Source: CAYLNK01 sp964384675
GTDB lineage: Bacteria > Acidobacteriota > Thermoanaerobaculia > UBA5066
Reading direction: 5' to 3'
Length of the DNA stretch: 37,472 bases
NCBI GenBank assembly: GCA_964384675.1
Contig: CAYLNK010000023.1
Location: 1 to 37,472, forward strand
This document shows positions 15,060 through 22,572 of this stretch, in pieces; position 1 is the stretch's first letter; each line of letters begins with the position of its first letter. A program made the translations under genes and the position numbers. Under the pieces are notes generated by a model. That model was not told where the DNA came from. It did no database searches and saw only the letters and a program-made list of their open reading frames with translations.

Positions 15060-16811
15060 CTACCTCGCTAGCCAAGCCAGGAGCCCGACGAGGACGACGG
15101 CGGCGAGACCGATCGCCAGGATCGCCGTCCGGCTGAGCCCGGGCGAGGCCGGTGGCTCCGGACCCGGCTCCACAGCCTTCGGCTGGGACTCGTCGACCGC
15201 CGCTGGCTCCGGACGCGGGCTCGGCGCCGGCGCCGGGACACCGTCCGACCAGACGTCGATCGGCCCTTCGGCCAGGCGCACGTGCCAGACGCCCCCCTCG
15301 CCGCTCTTGACCTCGAGCACGTCGAGGCGGGCGCCTGGCGCGAGGACGTACTCGTCCTCTCCGGTGAAGGCCGAGAACGAGCGGATGCTGACGGCGGAGC
15401 GCGGCGTGATCTCGAAAAGGGTGCGTCCGCCCGACGACCCGAGGAAGCTCCTGGCGACCGAAAGGCTCGGGGTGCAGGACGACACGCCCCACCACGTCAC
15501 CGAACGCCCCACGCTGTAGTCGCGGCGCAGGTCCTTCGCGACGCCGCGCCAGAGGCTCCCTGCCGGGGGCGCCAACGCGGAGAGCTTCCGGGTGGCCGAG
15601 AGGAAGAGCCGCAGATAGAGCAACCACGGTGTCGCCTTCGTCCGGTCGGGGTCCCGCAACGCGGCGTTCAGCTGCCGGTACAGGACCGATTGCACGGTGT
15701 ACAGGAAGAGCGCGCCGGTCTCGTGCTCGGTCAGCGCGCCGCGCCCCCTGACCTTTCGCGCGAACTCCTGGGCCCGCGCGACGTGGGATCCGAGCGGCGG
15801 GAAGAGCTTCAGGAGCGGCGCCATCGCCTGCGCGAGTGTCGGGAGCGGCAACGCCAGGACTCCCCCAATCGGATCGAGCTCCACCAGCGTCTCGCCTCCG
15901 ACGTCCTGGAGCCGTTCGAGGTACAGCTTATGGAGCTCCCGGGTCTTCTCGATGAAGTCGCCGAGCCGCTCGGACTCCTCGCGATCCTCACCCTCCGTGC
16001 CGTCCCAACCGACTCGTGGCAGCCAGTCGATGGCGTCCATTCCGAGCTCCGCGAGCGCACCGTTGATGACGCCGAGCGGGTCACCCTCGCAGAACGCCTC
16101 TCCCATCGCCGCCGGGTTGCAGTGGTCGACGTGCCGGACGGCGGCTTCCGGGTGCTTTTCCTGGAGGCCCTCGATCACCTTGCGCAGGGACTTCGCGTGG
16201 CTTCCCCACCAGACGAAAACGACGCCTCGCTCGCCCCTGGCGGCGAGGATCTCCTCCACGATCCTCTCCACGACCGGCTTCCAGAAGCGCGTGTGTCGGG
16301 AGGTCGAGAGGGAATCGTCGGCGCTCGCCGTGAGGGAGGCGTTCAGGAGGAGGACGCCCTGGGCCAGAACCGCCTGGAACCACCGCGGTGGCGTCACGAC
16401 GGCGTTCGTTTCGAGGAGCTTCCGGACGTCTCCCACGGTGGCGGCCTTGGTCACGCCATGCTTCTGCATGCACGCTGCCTTGATGATGCAGCGCATCGAC
16501 ACGACCTTGCCGAACTGTCCGTCGTTCCAGTCCGCGAAGGTGTTGTCGAACATCGCGATGCCCGTGGCCGACTCCAGCCTCGGGTACGGGTTCTGTCCGA
16601 AGATCACGACCCGCCACCGGCCCGGAGGGTGCGGCTTGAGCGCCTGGAACGTCAGCTCCCGCACGGGCACGATCGACTTCGCCCGGTTCGGGCCGATAAA
16701 GGTCGTGGCCTCGGGAAGGGCACGCTCGAGGACGGGCTTCAGGAGCGGCAGCCACGCCTCGCCTCCTCCCTCGAAGAGCGGCACCAGGGAAAGCGGGTCG
16801 CTCTCGGTCAC
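15060..16811 (-). CDS. Uracil-DNA-glycosylase-like / arginine ADP-ribosyltransferase fusion, membrane-anchored
   Basis: 583 residues. The first ~270 resemble the UNG superfamily: VVIFGQNPYPRLESATGIAM replaces the usual GQDPYH loop, with N74 where the water-activating Asp sits; GVLLLNASLTA and VVFVWWGSHAKSLRKVI also match, and the terminal HPSP-type loop appears as DHCNPAA. The C-terminal half has the R-S-E triad of ART-type ADP-ribosyltransferases: R422 in SLWRGV, S445 in VSSCTPS, and the arginine-specific ExE E485-D-E487 in GEDEYVLAPG. A Pro-rich linker then leads to a single membrane helix (TAILAIGLAAVVLVGLLAWL) at the end, giving an N-in tail anchor. I chose the GTG at 16811, whose GTGA overlaps the stop of the 55-residue ORF; residues further upstream in frame look non-coding. 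Uracil excision activity is doubtful given N74. Confidence 0.85.
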   Translation of the reverse strand: MTESDPLSLVPLFEGGGEAWLPLLKPVLERALPEATTFIGPNRAKSIVPVRELTFQALKPHPPGRWRVVIFGQNPYPRLESATGIAMFDNTFADWNDGQFGKVVSMRCIIKAACMQKHGVTKAATVGDVRKLLETNAVVTPPRWFQAVLAQGVLLLNASLTASADDSLSTSRHTRFWKPVVERIVEEILAARGERGVVFVWWGSHAKSLRKVIEGLQEKHPEAAVRHVDHCNPAAMGEAFCEGDPLGVINGALAELGMDAIDWLPRVGWDGTEGEDREESERLGDFIEKTRELHKLYLERLQDVGGETLVELDPIGGVLALPLPTLAQAMAPLLKLFPPLGSHVARAQEFARKVRGRGALTEHETGALFLYTVQSVLYRQLNAALRDPDRTKATPWLLYLRLFLSATRKLSALAPPAGSLWRGVAKDLRRDYSVGRSVTWWGVSSCTPSLSVARSFLGSSGGRTLFEITPRSAVSIRSFSAFTGEDEYVLAPGARLDVLEVKSGEGGVWHVRLAEGPIDVWSDGVPAPAPSPRPEPAAVDESQPKAVEPGPEPPASPGLSRTAILAIGLAAVVLVGLLAWLAR

Positions 16812-16975
16812 AGCCTCGACCCGATCGGAACCTGGCCCGTCGCGACGAGAGCCTGCTTGATCCCCGAGAACGCCGCCTTCTGGGCAGACTTCCTGGCGGA
16901 GGCGGGTGAGACGGGTGACCGATGGGCCCCGTTGACGGCGATGTGCCGGCCCGCCTCCCTGTCGCGCTCGCACAT
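16808..16975 (-). CDS. 55-residue hypothetical protein upstream of the UDG-ART fusion
   Basis: MCERDREAGRHIAVNGAHRS ... QVPIGSRL, 55 residues, basic, not recognised. Three signs favour a real gene: most codons end in G or C, as in its neighbours; the stop overlaps the next start as GTGA; and a TATCCT -10 lies 6 bases before the ATG, giving a leaderless start. It could also simply be a leader peptide that couples translation of the ART fusion. Confidence 0.55.
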   Translation of the reverse strand: MCERDREAGRHIAVNGAHRSPVSPASARKSAQKAAFSGIKQALVATGQVPIGSRL

Positions 16976-16981
16976 GGGGTC

Positions 16982-16987
16982 AGGATA
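16982..16987 (-). promoter_or_regulatory. -10 element (TATCCT) for the small ORF and UDG-ART gene
   Basis: TATCCT 6 bases before ATG, no Shine-Dalgarno; same design as upstream of the AarF and VWA genes. The promoter is separate from that of the retron operon, so the ART can be expressed independently. Confidence 0.45.
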
Positions 16988-17053
16988 GCCACCCGCCGAC
17001 ACCGGCAGGCGATCGGCCGTCTGGCGCCGACGCCGGCGTGGAAGAATGCGGGT

Positions 17054-17509
17054 CTGATCAAGATCCACGTCGACGCCGACGCCTGCCCGGTCAAGGCCGA
17101 GGTCGCCCGAGTGGCCGCTCGCTATGGCCTCCAGGTCGACTTCGTCGCCAACTCGCGGATGGCGATCCCCGATGGTGAGCTCTTCGAGCTCGTGGTGGTC
17201 GGACGGGGAAACCTCGATGCGGCCGACGACTGGATCGCCGAGCGGGTCGCCGCGGGCGACATCGTCGTCTCGGGCGACATCCCGCTCGCCTCCCGATGCC
17301 TCGCCCGAGGAGCGCGGGTGCTCGACCCGAAGGGCCGGGTCTTCACGCCCGACTCGATCGGCGACGCGCTCGTCGGCCGCGAGATCTCGGCTCACCTTCG
17401 CGAGATCGGCGGCCTCACGCGGGGACCCGCACCCTTCGAGAAGCGGGATCGGTCCCGCTTCCTGGAGCGCCTCGATCACCTGGTCCAGGCGTCGAGAGCC
17501 GGTCGTTGA
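17054..17509 (+). CDS. YaiI/YqxD family protein (DUF188, PIN-like fold)
   Basis: About 151 residues, the family's usual length. It opens with the signature KIHVDADACPVKAEV and shows VVSGDIPLASRCLARGARVL and FTPDSIGDAL, all conserved in UPF0178/DUF188. The fold is PIN/NYN-like with acidic residues placed as in nucleases; the biological role is not established. The start is uncertain. No ATG or GTG lies close to the conserved N terminus, so I placed it at the CTG at 17054, preceded by an AGAAT -10-like sequence; a start further upstream in frame would add residues without family resemblance. It converges with the GNAT gene and overlaps it by 34 bases. Confidence 0.85.
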   Translation: MIKIHVDADACPVKAEVARVAARYGLQVDFVANSRMAIPDGELFELVVVGRGNLDAADDWIAERVAAGDIVVSGDIPLASRCLARGARVLDPKGRVFTPDSIGDALVGREISAHLREIGGLTRGPAPFEKRDRSRFLERLDHLVQASRAGR

Positions 17510-18147
17510 GGCCACCTCCAGGCGACGACCGACCACTCGTCCGTCGCGTCCCGGTACCGGTCGATCTCCTCGAACCCTGCTCGCGCGTGGGCCCGGATCG
17601 AACGGCCGTTGCGAGTCGCGATCTCGGTCACCAGGACGTCGAACCCGCCGCCGTACCAGGTTCGATGCCCCGCGTAGAGCGCGTCGAAGACGCCGCGCCC
17701 CCGCCACGCCGCGTCGACGCAGACCTGCCCCATCACGTACCACCGCTCGCCCCGCAAGGCGGCGAGACCCTCGAGACGCGCGAACATCGGAGCCAGGATG
17801 GGCAGCAGCGACTGCGCTTCGCGGGCCATCGCCAGTGCGTAGCCGGCGAGCCCGCCCTCCTCGCCCCTCACGATGAGGCTCGGCATCAGGCCGTGCATCG
17901 CCTGGAGGATCGGGAGCGTGTGCGGGACGGTCACGAAGCCGTCGACGGTGGGCTCGCGGTTCCGCCGCTGCAGCGCGAGGATCAGCTCGAGATCGCGATC
18001 CCCCCCGACGAGGGTCGCGATCGGGTCGATCGCGAGGGTCGCGATCGGGTCGATCGCGAGGGTCGCGATCGGGTCGATCGCGAGGGTCGCGATCGGGTCG
18101 CTCGCGAGGGTCGCGATCGGGTCGCTCGGGGGGTCCGCCCGCATCAT
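17476..18147 (-). CDS. GNAT-family N-acetyltransferase with repeat-expanded N terminus
   Basis: 223 residues. The acetyl-CoA-binding region is seen in YVMGQVCVDAAWRGRGVFDA (R/Q-x-x-G-x-G/A type loop AWRGRGVF), followed by EIATRNGRSIRAHARAGFEE, typical GNAT motif B. The substrate is unknown. Residues 9-48 are five tandem copies of (S/I)DPIATL(A/V), encoded by five 24-bp DNA repeats, so the N terminus may vary in length between strains. Start ATG at 18147 (or the adjacent ATG 18144), with AGGAGG 9 to 12 bases upstream. Its 3' end overlaps that of the DUF188 gene by 34 bases, tail to tail. Confidence 0.85.
   Translation of the reverse strand: MMRADPPSDPIATLASDPIATLAIDPIATLAIDPIATLAIDPIATLVGGDRDLELILALQRRNREPTVDGFVTVPHTLPILQAMHGLMPSLIVRGEEGGLAGYALAMAREAQSLLPILAPMFARLEGLAALRGERWYVMGQVCVDAAWRGRGVFDALYAGHRTWYGGGFDVLVTEIATRNGRSIRAHARAGFEEIDRYRDATDEWSVVAWRWPQRPALDAWTR
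18010..18129 (-). repeat. Tandem repeat, five 24-bp units, in frame
   Basis: Five direct copies of a 24-bp unit (plus-strand consensus begins GAGGGTCGCGATCGGGTC). The first three are identical; the fourth and fifth differ by one or two bases. 24 is a multiple of three, so copy changes keep the GNAT frame open. Confidence 0.95.
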
Positions 18148-18176
18148 CCTCTCATCCTCCTATGGCCGAACCTGGC

Positions 18177-18216
18177 TAGACTAGCGGCCGGAACATCGAT
18201 CCGACCGATCGGATCG
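18177..18216 (+). promoter_or_regulatory. apt promoter and 5' UTR palindrome
   Basis: TAGACT at 18177-18182 is a likely -10. In the presumed 5' UTR, CGATCCGA (18197-18204) and TCGGATCG (18209-18216) form an 8-bp inverted repeat with a 4-nt spacer, 30 bases before the ATG. It could be an operator or an RNA hairpin; the Shine-Dalgarno GAAGGAG stays outside it. Confidence 0.4.
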
Positions 18217-18245
18217 ATCGACATCGATCCGAAGGAGCGCTGACG

Positions 18246-18779
18246 ATGGCCAAGAAGCGTGCCGGCCTCGACCTCAAGAAGTTCATCCGGGACATCCCGG
18301 ACTTCCCGAAGCCCGGGATCCTCTTCCGCGACATCACCCCGCTGCTCCAGAGCCCGAAGGCCTTTCGCGCGGCCGTCCGCAGGCTCGCCGAGCGCTACGA
18401 GGGCAAGAAGGTCGACAAGGTCCTGTGCGTGGAATCACGTGGGTTTCTGTTCGGCGCACCGCTGGCGCTGAAGCTCGGCGTCGGCCTGGTGATCGTCCGC
18501 AAGCCGGGCAAGCTCCCCTGGAAGACCCGCAGCGTGAAATACGCCCTCGAGTACGGTACCGACGTCATCGAGATGCACCAGGACGCCGTCCTGCCGGGGG
18601 AGCGGGTCGTTATCGTCGACGACCTTCTCGCGACCGGGGGCACGGCCTCCGCGGGAGCTCAGCTCGTCACCGAGCACGGCGCCAAGGTCGTGGAGTGCGC
18701 GTTCGTGATCGAGCTGGAGGCGCTCGGCGGACGCAAGAGGCTGGCCCCGGCCAAGGTGTTCTCGGTCCTTCAGTACTGA
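18246..18779 (+). CDS. apt: Adenine phosphoribosyltransferase
   Basis: 177 residues, standard length. Converts adenine and PRPP to AMP and pyrophosphate in purine salvage. Visible signatures are IRDIPDFPKPGILFRDITPL at the N terminus, CVESRGFLFGAPLALKLGVG, the adenine-loop region RKPGKLPWKT, and the PRPP-binding VVIVDDLLATGGTASAGAQL. The start is supported by GAAGGAG 9 bases upstream. It stands alone on the plus strand and converges with the nucleotidyltransferase-fold gene 54 bases on. Confidence 0.97.
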   Translation: MAKKRAGLDLKKFIRDIPDFPKPGILFRDITPLLQSPKAFRAAVRRLAERYEGKKVDKVLCVESRGFLFGAPLALKLGVGLVIVRKPGKLPWKTRSVKYALEYGTDVIEMHQDAVLPGERVVIVDDLLATGGTASAGAQLVTEHGAKVVECAFVIELEALGGRKRLAPAKVFSVLQY

Positions 18780-18833
18780 TCCGGCCGCGAACGGAGCGTC
18801 GCCTCGGCCCGCGAGACCGCCGAGCCGCGCCCT

Positions 18834-19718
18834 TCAGGACGCGCCGCGTGACGGCGGAGGCGCCGGAGACTCCGGCGCCCGGTCACCGGCCCGGTCGAAG
18901 AGCACCACGGACCGCGCCGCGTCGAGACACCGCACGTCGAAGCTGAACCCCTCGTGGCGCCGCAGGAAGAGGGAGCCGCCGCAGCCGGGCACGAGGCACT
19001 CCGGCTTCCCCTTCGGGCACGTTCCGAAGTGACAGAGACGGCCGAGGTAGCGATCGGTCCCCGGCTCGAGGAGGAAGACGTCCACCTGGTGGTGGGCCAC
19101 GCCGATCCCGGACTCGGCGAAGAGGGCGTTCACGGCGCGGCCGAGCGCCTTGCGCAAGCTCTCGAGCTGCGTCGTGTCCGTCACCCAGACGGCGAGGTCG
19201 ACGTCCTTGCACTCGTGCCAAAGCTCCACACCCGCCCGGCGGAGCCTGCCGAAGCGCGGCACCTCTCGACGCAAGGGCTGCGCGACCGAGCCGATCAGCG
19301 CGACGCGCTCGACGAACGGGGATCGGGCGAAGGCGAACGCGACGTGATCGGCGGCTGCCCGGAAGTCCCTCTGTCGCCGCAGCAGCGCCCGATCTTCCTC
19401 TCGGATCTCTTCCCTCCGGGCACGGTCGCCGGGCCTCCAGGCGTCGTCGCCGGCTCTCCGCCCCGGAAGGCAGTCTTCGACATCCGCTCCGGCCGCAGCG
19501 GCGATGGCGCGCTCCGGCCCTTCGGCGACACCGTGTCGCTTGCGATACAGGTCGCGCACCCATTCGCGCACGGGCGCCTTCCAGCGCTGCGTGGGGCTCG
19601 GGATGTTCCTGATCAACGTGCGCGGGCTCAGGCCGAGGGCCCTGGCCATCCGAAGGTCCTCGGCGGAGAGACGACAGAGCCGCTTCGCCTCGGCCCAATC
19701 GTCGTCACGCGCCCGCAT
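18834..19718 (-). CDS. Nucleotidyltransferase-fold (Pol-beta/MNT-like) protein
   Basis: 294 residues from the ATG at 19718, which has GGGAGAGG directly upstream. The N-terminal ~65 residues (WAEAKRLCRLSAEDLRMARA ... SPTQRWKAPVREWVRDLYRK) are a conserved-looking helical module without a name I know. The middle carries a Pol-beta-type nucleotidyltransferase signature: VERVALIGSVA, then CKDVDLAVWV with paired Asp residues and HQVDVFLLEPG with the third Asp. The C terminus holds a Cys-rich patch (CHFGTCPKGKPECLVPGCGG) that could bind metal. A minimal nucleotidyltransferase of this kind could modify a protein or RNA; no HEPN partner is adjacent. The gene-free 19722-19996 region behind it shows no promoter or gene I can support. 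Confidence 0.75.
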   Translation of the reverse strand: MRARDDDWAEAKRLCRLSAEDLRMARALGLSPRTLIRNIPSPTQRWKAPVREWVRDLYRKRHGVAEGPERAIAAAAGADVEDCLPGRRAGDDAWRPGDRARREEIREEDRALLRRQRDFRAAADHVAFAFARSPFVERVALIGSVAQPLRREVPRFGRLRRAGVELWHECKDVDLAVWVTDTTQLESLRKALGRAVNALFAESGIGVAHHQVDVFLLEPGTDRYLGRLCHFGTCPKGKPECLVPGCGGSLFLRRHEGFSFDVRCLDAARSVVLFDRAGDRAPESPAPPPSRGAS

Positions 19719-19996
19719 CACCTCTCCCTCTCGCGCGGATCGTCGCCGAGGCAGGCCAGCCAATCGAGGTCCGTTCGCCAGGCGCGGCCCGCCGCGGCCT
19801 CCTCGGGTTCACGTGAGCCAGGCTCGTCGTCGCCATGCGACCCGTGATCCCGTGGCCTGCCGTCGAGCCCACGCCGGCATGGTAGAGCATCCGCCGCGCC
19901 TCGGGGTCCGGGAGTCTCGCGGCAACGCTACTGGGGCTCCGCCCCGGCACGCGGCAAAGGCTCCCGCGCGCGCGGCTCCGAGGGGTGGGAGCTCAC

Positions 19997-20938
19997 TCAC
20001 TGGCGGACGAGGCGGGGATGCTCGCGAAAGAATTCCCACATCAGAGCCGAGGCGTCGATGCTGGTCGTCGTGTTCCCGAGCCACCACCTGGGGAGAGGCT
20101 CACCACCGGGCCAGGTATGTCCCCCGTTCTCGATCGTGTAGAGCACGACCGCGGCGCCGCTCTCGCAGCCCGTGTACTCGGTGCGCTCGACGTCCGCGGC
20201 GACCACCGATTCGGCGGGGCTCTCCCCGCATCGGTTCCTTCGCGCCCAGCTCGCCGTCCACTTCACGGTGTCCGGAAAGGGCGTGGAAGCCATCCATGAC
20301 GTTCCACCGCGATACGGAACGAGCCGGTCGGCCGTTCCGTGAAACACGATCACCGGCACCGGCTTCCGATCCGTACACCAGCTGAACGGCAGCGTCTGGG
20401 CCGCCCCGACCATCCCGAACGCGGCGATCCGGCTCGACAACGTGCAGGAAAGGACGAACGTCATGGCTCCCCCGTTGGACATGCCGTTGGCGTAGATCCT
20501 CGCGGTGTCGATGTTGTAGCGCGCCTGGAGCTCGTCGATCAGATCCGAGATGAACCGGACGTCCCGCGCGAGACCGGTGGTCCGGCTCACGCGCCAGACC
20601 CTGGGGCCGGCGCCCCTGGTCCCCGCGGGATAGACGACCAGGAACCCGTGCTGGTCGGCCACGCGGTTCCACCGGGACACGTCCCGTTGCTGGGCCGGCC
20701 ACCCCGCCGCTCCGTGCAGGCTGATGACGAGGGGCACGGGCCTCCCGCCGTCGTAGCCGGGTGGGACGTGGAGGATGTACTCGCGCGACTCCCCCGACGA
20801 CATCAGGGAACCGTCGCTCCGGTTGCGCACGTGGAAAGAGACGGCGTCGGCTGTGGCGAGGACGACAGGAAGACCGAGGAGGACGAGGACCGCCGGAAAC
20901 ACGAGCTTGCCGCGGTTCGTGCTCCCCATCGCCGTCAT
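19997..20938 (-). CDS. Secreted PHB-depolymerase/feruloyl-esterase-like hydrolase
   Basis: 313 residues with an N-terminal signal segment (KLVFPAVLVLLGLPVVLATA). Alpha/beta-hydrolase of the LpqC / poly(3-hydroxybutyrate) depolymerase-like esterase family: REYILHVPPGYDGGRPVPLV, the oxyanion-region SLHGAAGWPAQQRD, nucleophile serine in GMSNGGAMT, the Asp in FHGTADRLVPY, and the histidine in NGGHTWPGGEP. The natural ester is unknown. The start ATG at 20938 overlaps the permease stop (ATGA), so it is translated with the ABC exporter and may act outside the cell in the same process. Confidence 0.88.
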   Translation of the reverse strand: MTAMGSTNRGKLVFPAVLVLLGLPVVLATADAVSFHVRNRSDGSLMSSGESREYILHVPPGYDGGRPVPLVISLHGAAGWPAQQRDVSRWNRVADQHGFLVVYPAGTRGAGPRVWRVSRTTGLARDVRFISDLIDELQARYNIDTARIYANGMSNGGAMTFVLSCTLSSRIAAFGMVGAAQTLPFSWCTDRKPVPVIVFHGTADRLVPYRGGTSWMASTPFPDTVKWTASWARRNRCGESPAESVVAADVERTEYTGCESGAAVVLYTIENGGHTWPGGEPLPRWWLGNTTTSIDASALMWEFFREHPRLVRQ

Positions 20939-22569
20939 CGATGCCGATTCCATGCGAGAGCCAGCGGCGCCGCGGCGAGTCGCGCCAGCGGGACCTCCAG
21001 GATCGCGACGAGAGCCAGGACGGCCCGGGGAATGATGAGCGTCGGGACGATCCACGACAGCAGGCCGTAGAGGGCGAGCACCGCGACGTCCCAGCAGGCC
21101 GCACCGACCACGAGCGTGCGGTCCGCGAGCAGCCGACGACCTCTCAGATGCCAGACGGTGAAGAGCGCGGCCGACACCTTGAGGCCGACGAGCGCGGCCA
21201 GGATCCAGGGCGCGGACATCCAGAGCGCGGCCATCACCGGCTTGCTGGAGAGGATCCAGTGGCCGGTCGGGATCAGGATGGCGAGAAGACCCAGGACTCC
21301 GAACAGGCTCGCCTTGACCACCCATTCCCGGCCGCTCAGTCCGACGAACAGGCCCTGAACGAGCTGCTTCCAGGTGGACGCCATCAGGGCGGCGACGACC
21401 AGCAGCAGGATCGCGACAACCCTCGGCCTCCCGCCGATGTCGACCCATCCGTCGAATCGCTCGGCCAGGATCGGCCAGGTACCCGAGAGGATCAGCCCCA
21501 GCGGAACCGCGACGGCGACGACCAGCCAGGCAGCCAGCGTGCTCCACATCGTCGCCTTCAGCTTGGCGGCGACGAGGGACGCGCTGTCGATCGGCTTCGT
21601 GGCGATGAACGGCGCCAGGTCGTAGACATCGCTGCCCCGGGGACTCGACTTGCTCACCGCGGCGGCGGCGAAGGCGGCCATGATGGGTGGAGTGAACAGC
21701 ACCGTGAGAACCGTCTCGAGGACGAGGGCCGGCGTCGAGCGGAAGAGGTAGAGCAGCGCCAGCTCGAGCGGCAGGACGATCGCGACCATCGCCGGCAGCG
21801 ACCGCCCATATCGCCGCCACTCCAGCCATTCCTGGGCGCGGGCGGGCGATCGAAAGTGGTCCCGGCTGCGCGACGGCACGTCCGCGGTCCGTCCCGGCCA
21901 GCCGAAGACGTCTCGCCAATCGGGCACCTCGCCTCGGCGGGCGCGGCCCAAGGCGAAGCGGGCGGTGAGATACGCGAGCGGGACGTGCGGAGCCAGGAGG
22001 GCCAGCATCACCGGCTCGGTGGCCTCGAGCTCGAGCGCCAGCATGACGATGGCGTCGAAGACCATCATCCAGATCACGGTCACGATGACGCGCAGGCCCG
22101 GCAACGGGTACGGCATCCACGTCAGGGCTTGCGTCCAGGCCAGAAGCGACGCGGCCAGCAGCGCGGGCCAGACCACGGGCACGACGACGTCCGGCGGCCA
22201 CACGACGACCAGCCTCATCGCCACCCACAGGATCACCATGGCCACCGAGCCGTAGAGCATCGGCCACCCTGCCAGCGCGTCCGTCGTCACCGGCAGCGTG
22301 AGCAGGCGGGCGGGATAGATCGAGGCGCGAGCGGCCAGGTCGCCGGCCAGGCCGTAGCTGAACACCCCCAGGAAGTACAGGACCGTCGCCGTCAAGGGCA
22401 GGACCCCCGCCAGCGCCATGGACTCGTCGTCGAGCGTGAAGGACCGACCCGAGCCGAGGACCCACAGCTTGATCGTCGCCAGGGCGAGCAGGGCGGCGGC
22501 CAGCCCGATCAGTCCCCAGCGGTGCTTGTGGCGGAGCTCCCAGAGGATGGCGGCCGCGGGGGAACGCAC
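20935..22569 (-). CDS. ABC-2-type transporter permease
   Basis: 544 residues with a GTG start. About a dozen hydrophobic segments are visible, for example WGLIGLAAALLALATIKLWV, PMLYGSVAMVILWVAMRLVV, TLAAWLVVAVAVPLGLILSG and WILAALVGLKVSAALFTVWH. It is an integral membrane protein of ABC-2 exporter type. It starts 3 bases after the ATPase stop and overlaps the esterase downstream, forming a three-gene operon. The exported substrate cannot be told. Confidence 0.85.
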   Translation of the reverse strand: MRSPAAAILWELRHKHRWGLIGLAAALLALATIKLWVLGSGRSFTLDDESMALAGVLPLTATVLYFLGVFSYGLAGDLAARASIYPARLLTLPVTTDALAGWPMLYGSVAMVILWVAMRLVVVWPPDVVVPVVWPALLAASLLAWTQALTWMPYPLPGLRVIVTVIWMMVFDAIVMLALELEATEPVMLALLAPHVPLAYLTARFALGRARRGEVPDWRDVFGWPGRTADVPSRSRDHFRSPARAQEWLEWRRYGRSLPAMVAIVLPLELALLYLFRSTPALVLETVLTVLFTPPIMAAFAAAAVSKSSPRGSDVYDLAPFIATKPIDSASLVAAKLKATMWSTLAAWLVVAVAVPLGLILSGTWPILAERFDGWVDIGGRPRVVAILLLVVAALMASTWKQLVQGLFVGLSGREWVVKASLFGVLGLLAILIPTGHWILSSKPVMAALWMSAPWILAALVGLKVSAALFTVWHLRGRRLLADRTLVVGAACWDVAVLALYGLLSWIVPTLIIPRAVLALVAILEVPLARLAAAPLALAWNRHR

Positions 22570-22572
22570 GAT

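Noticed and set aside
18010..18129. CRISPR-like or regulatory direct repeat array
   Set aside because: Units are contiguous, 24 bp, without spacers, and lie inside a coding region in frame.
19722..19996. Small minus-strand gene translationally coupled (TGATG) to the nucleotidyltransferase-fold gene
   Set aside because: The frame ending in DLDWLACLGDDPRERER looks protein-like, but it has no ATG, GTG or TTG start before an upstream stop.
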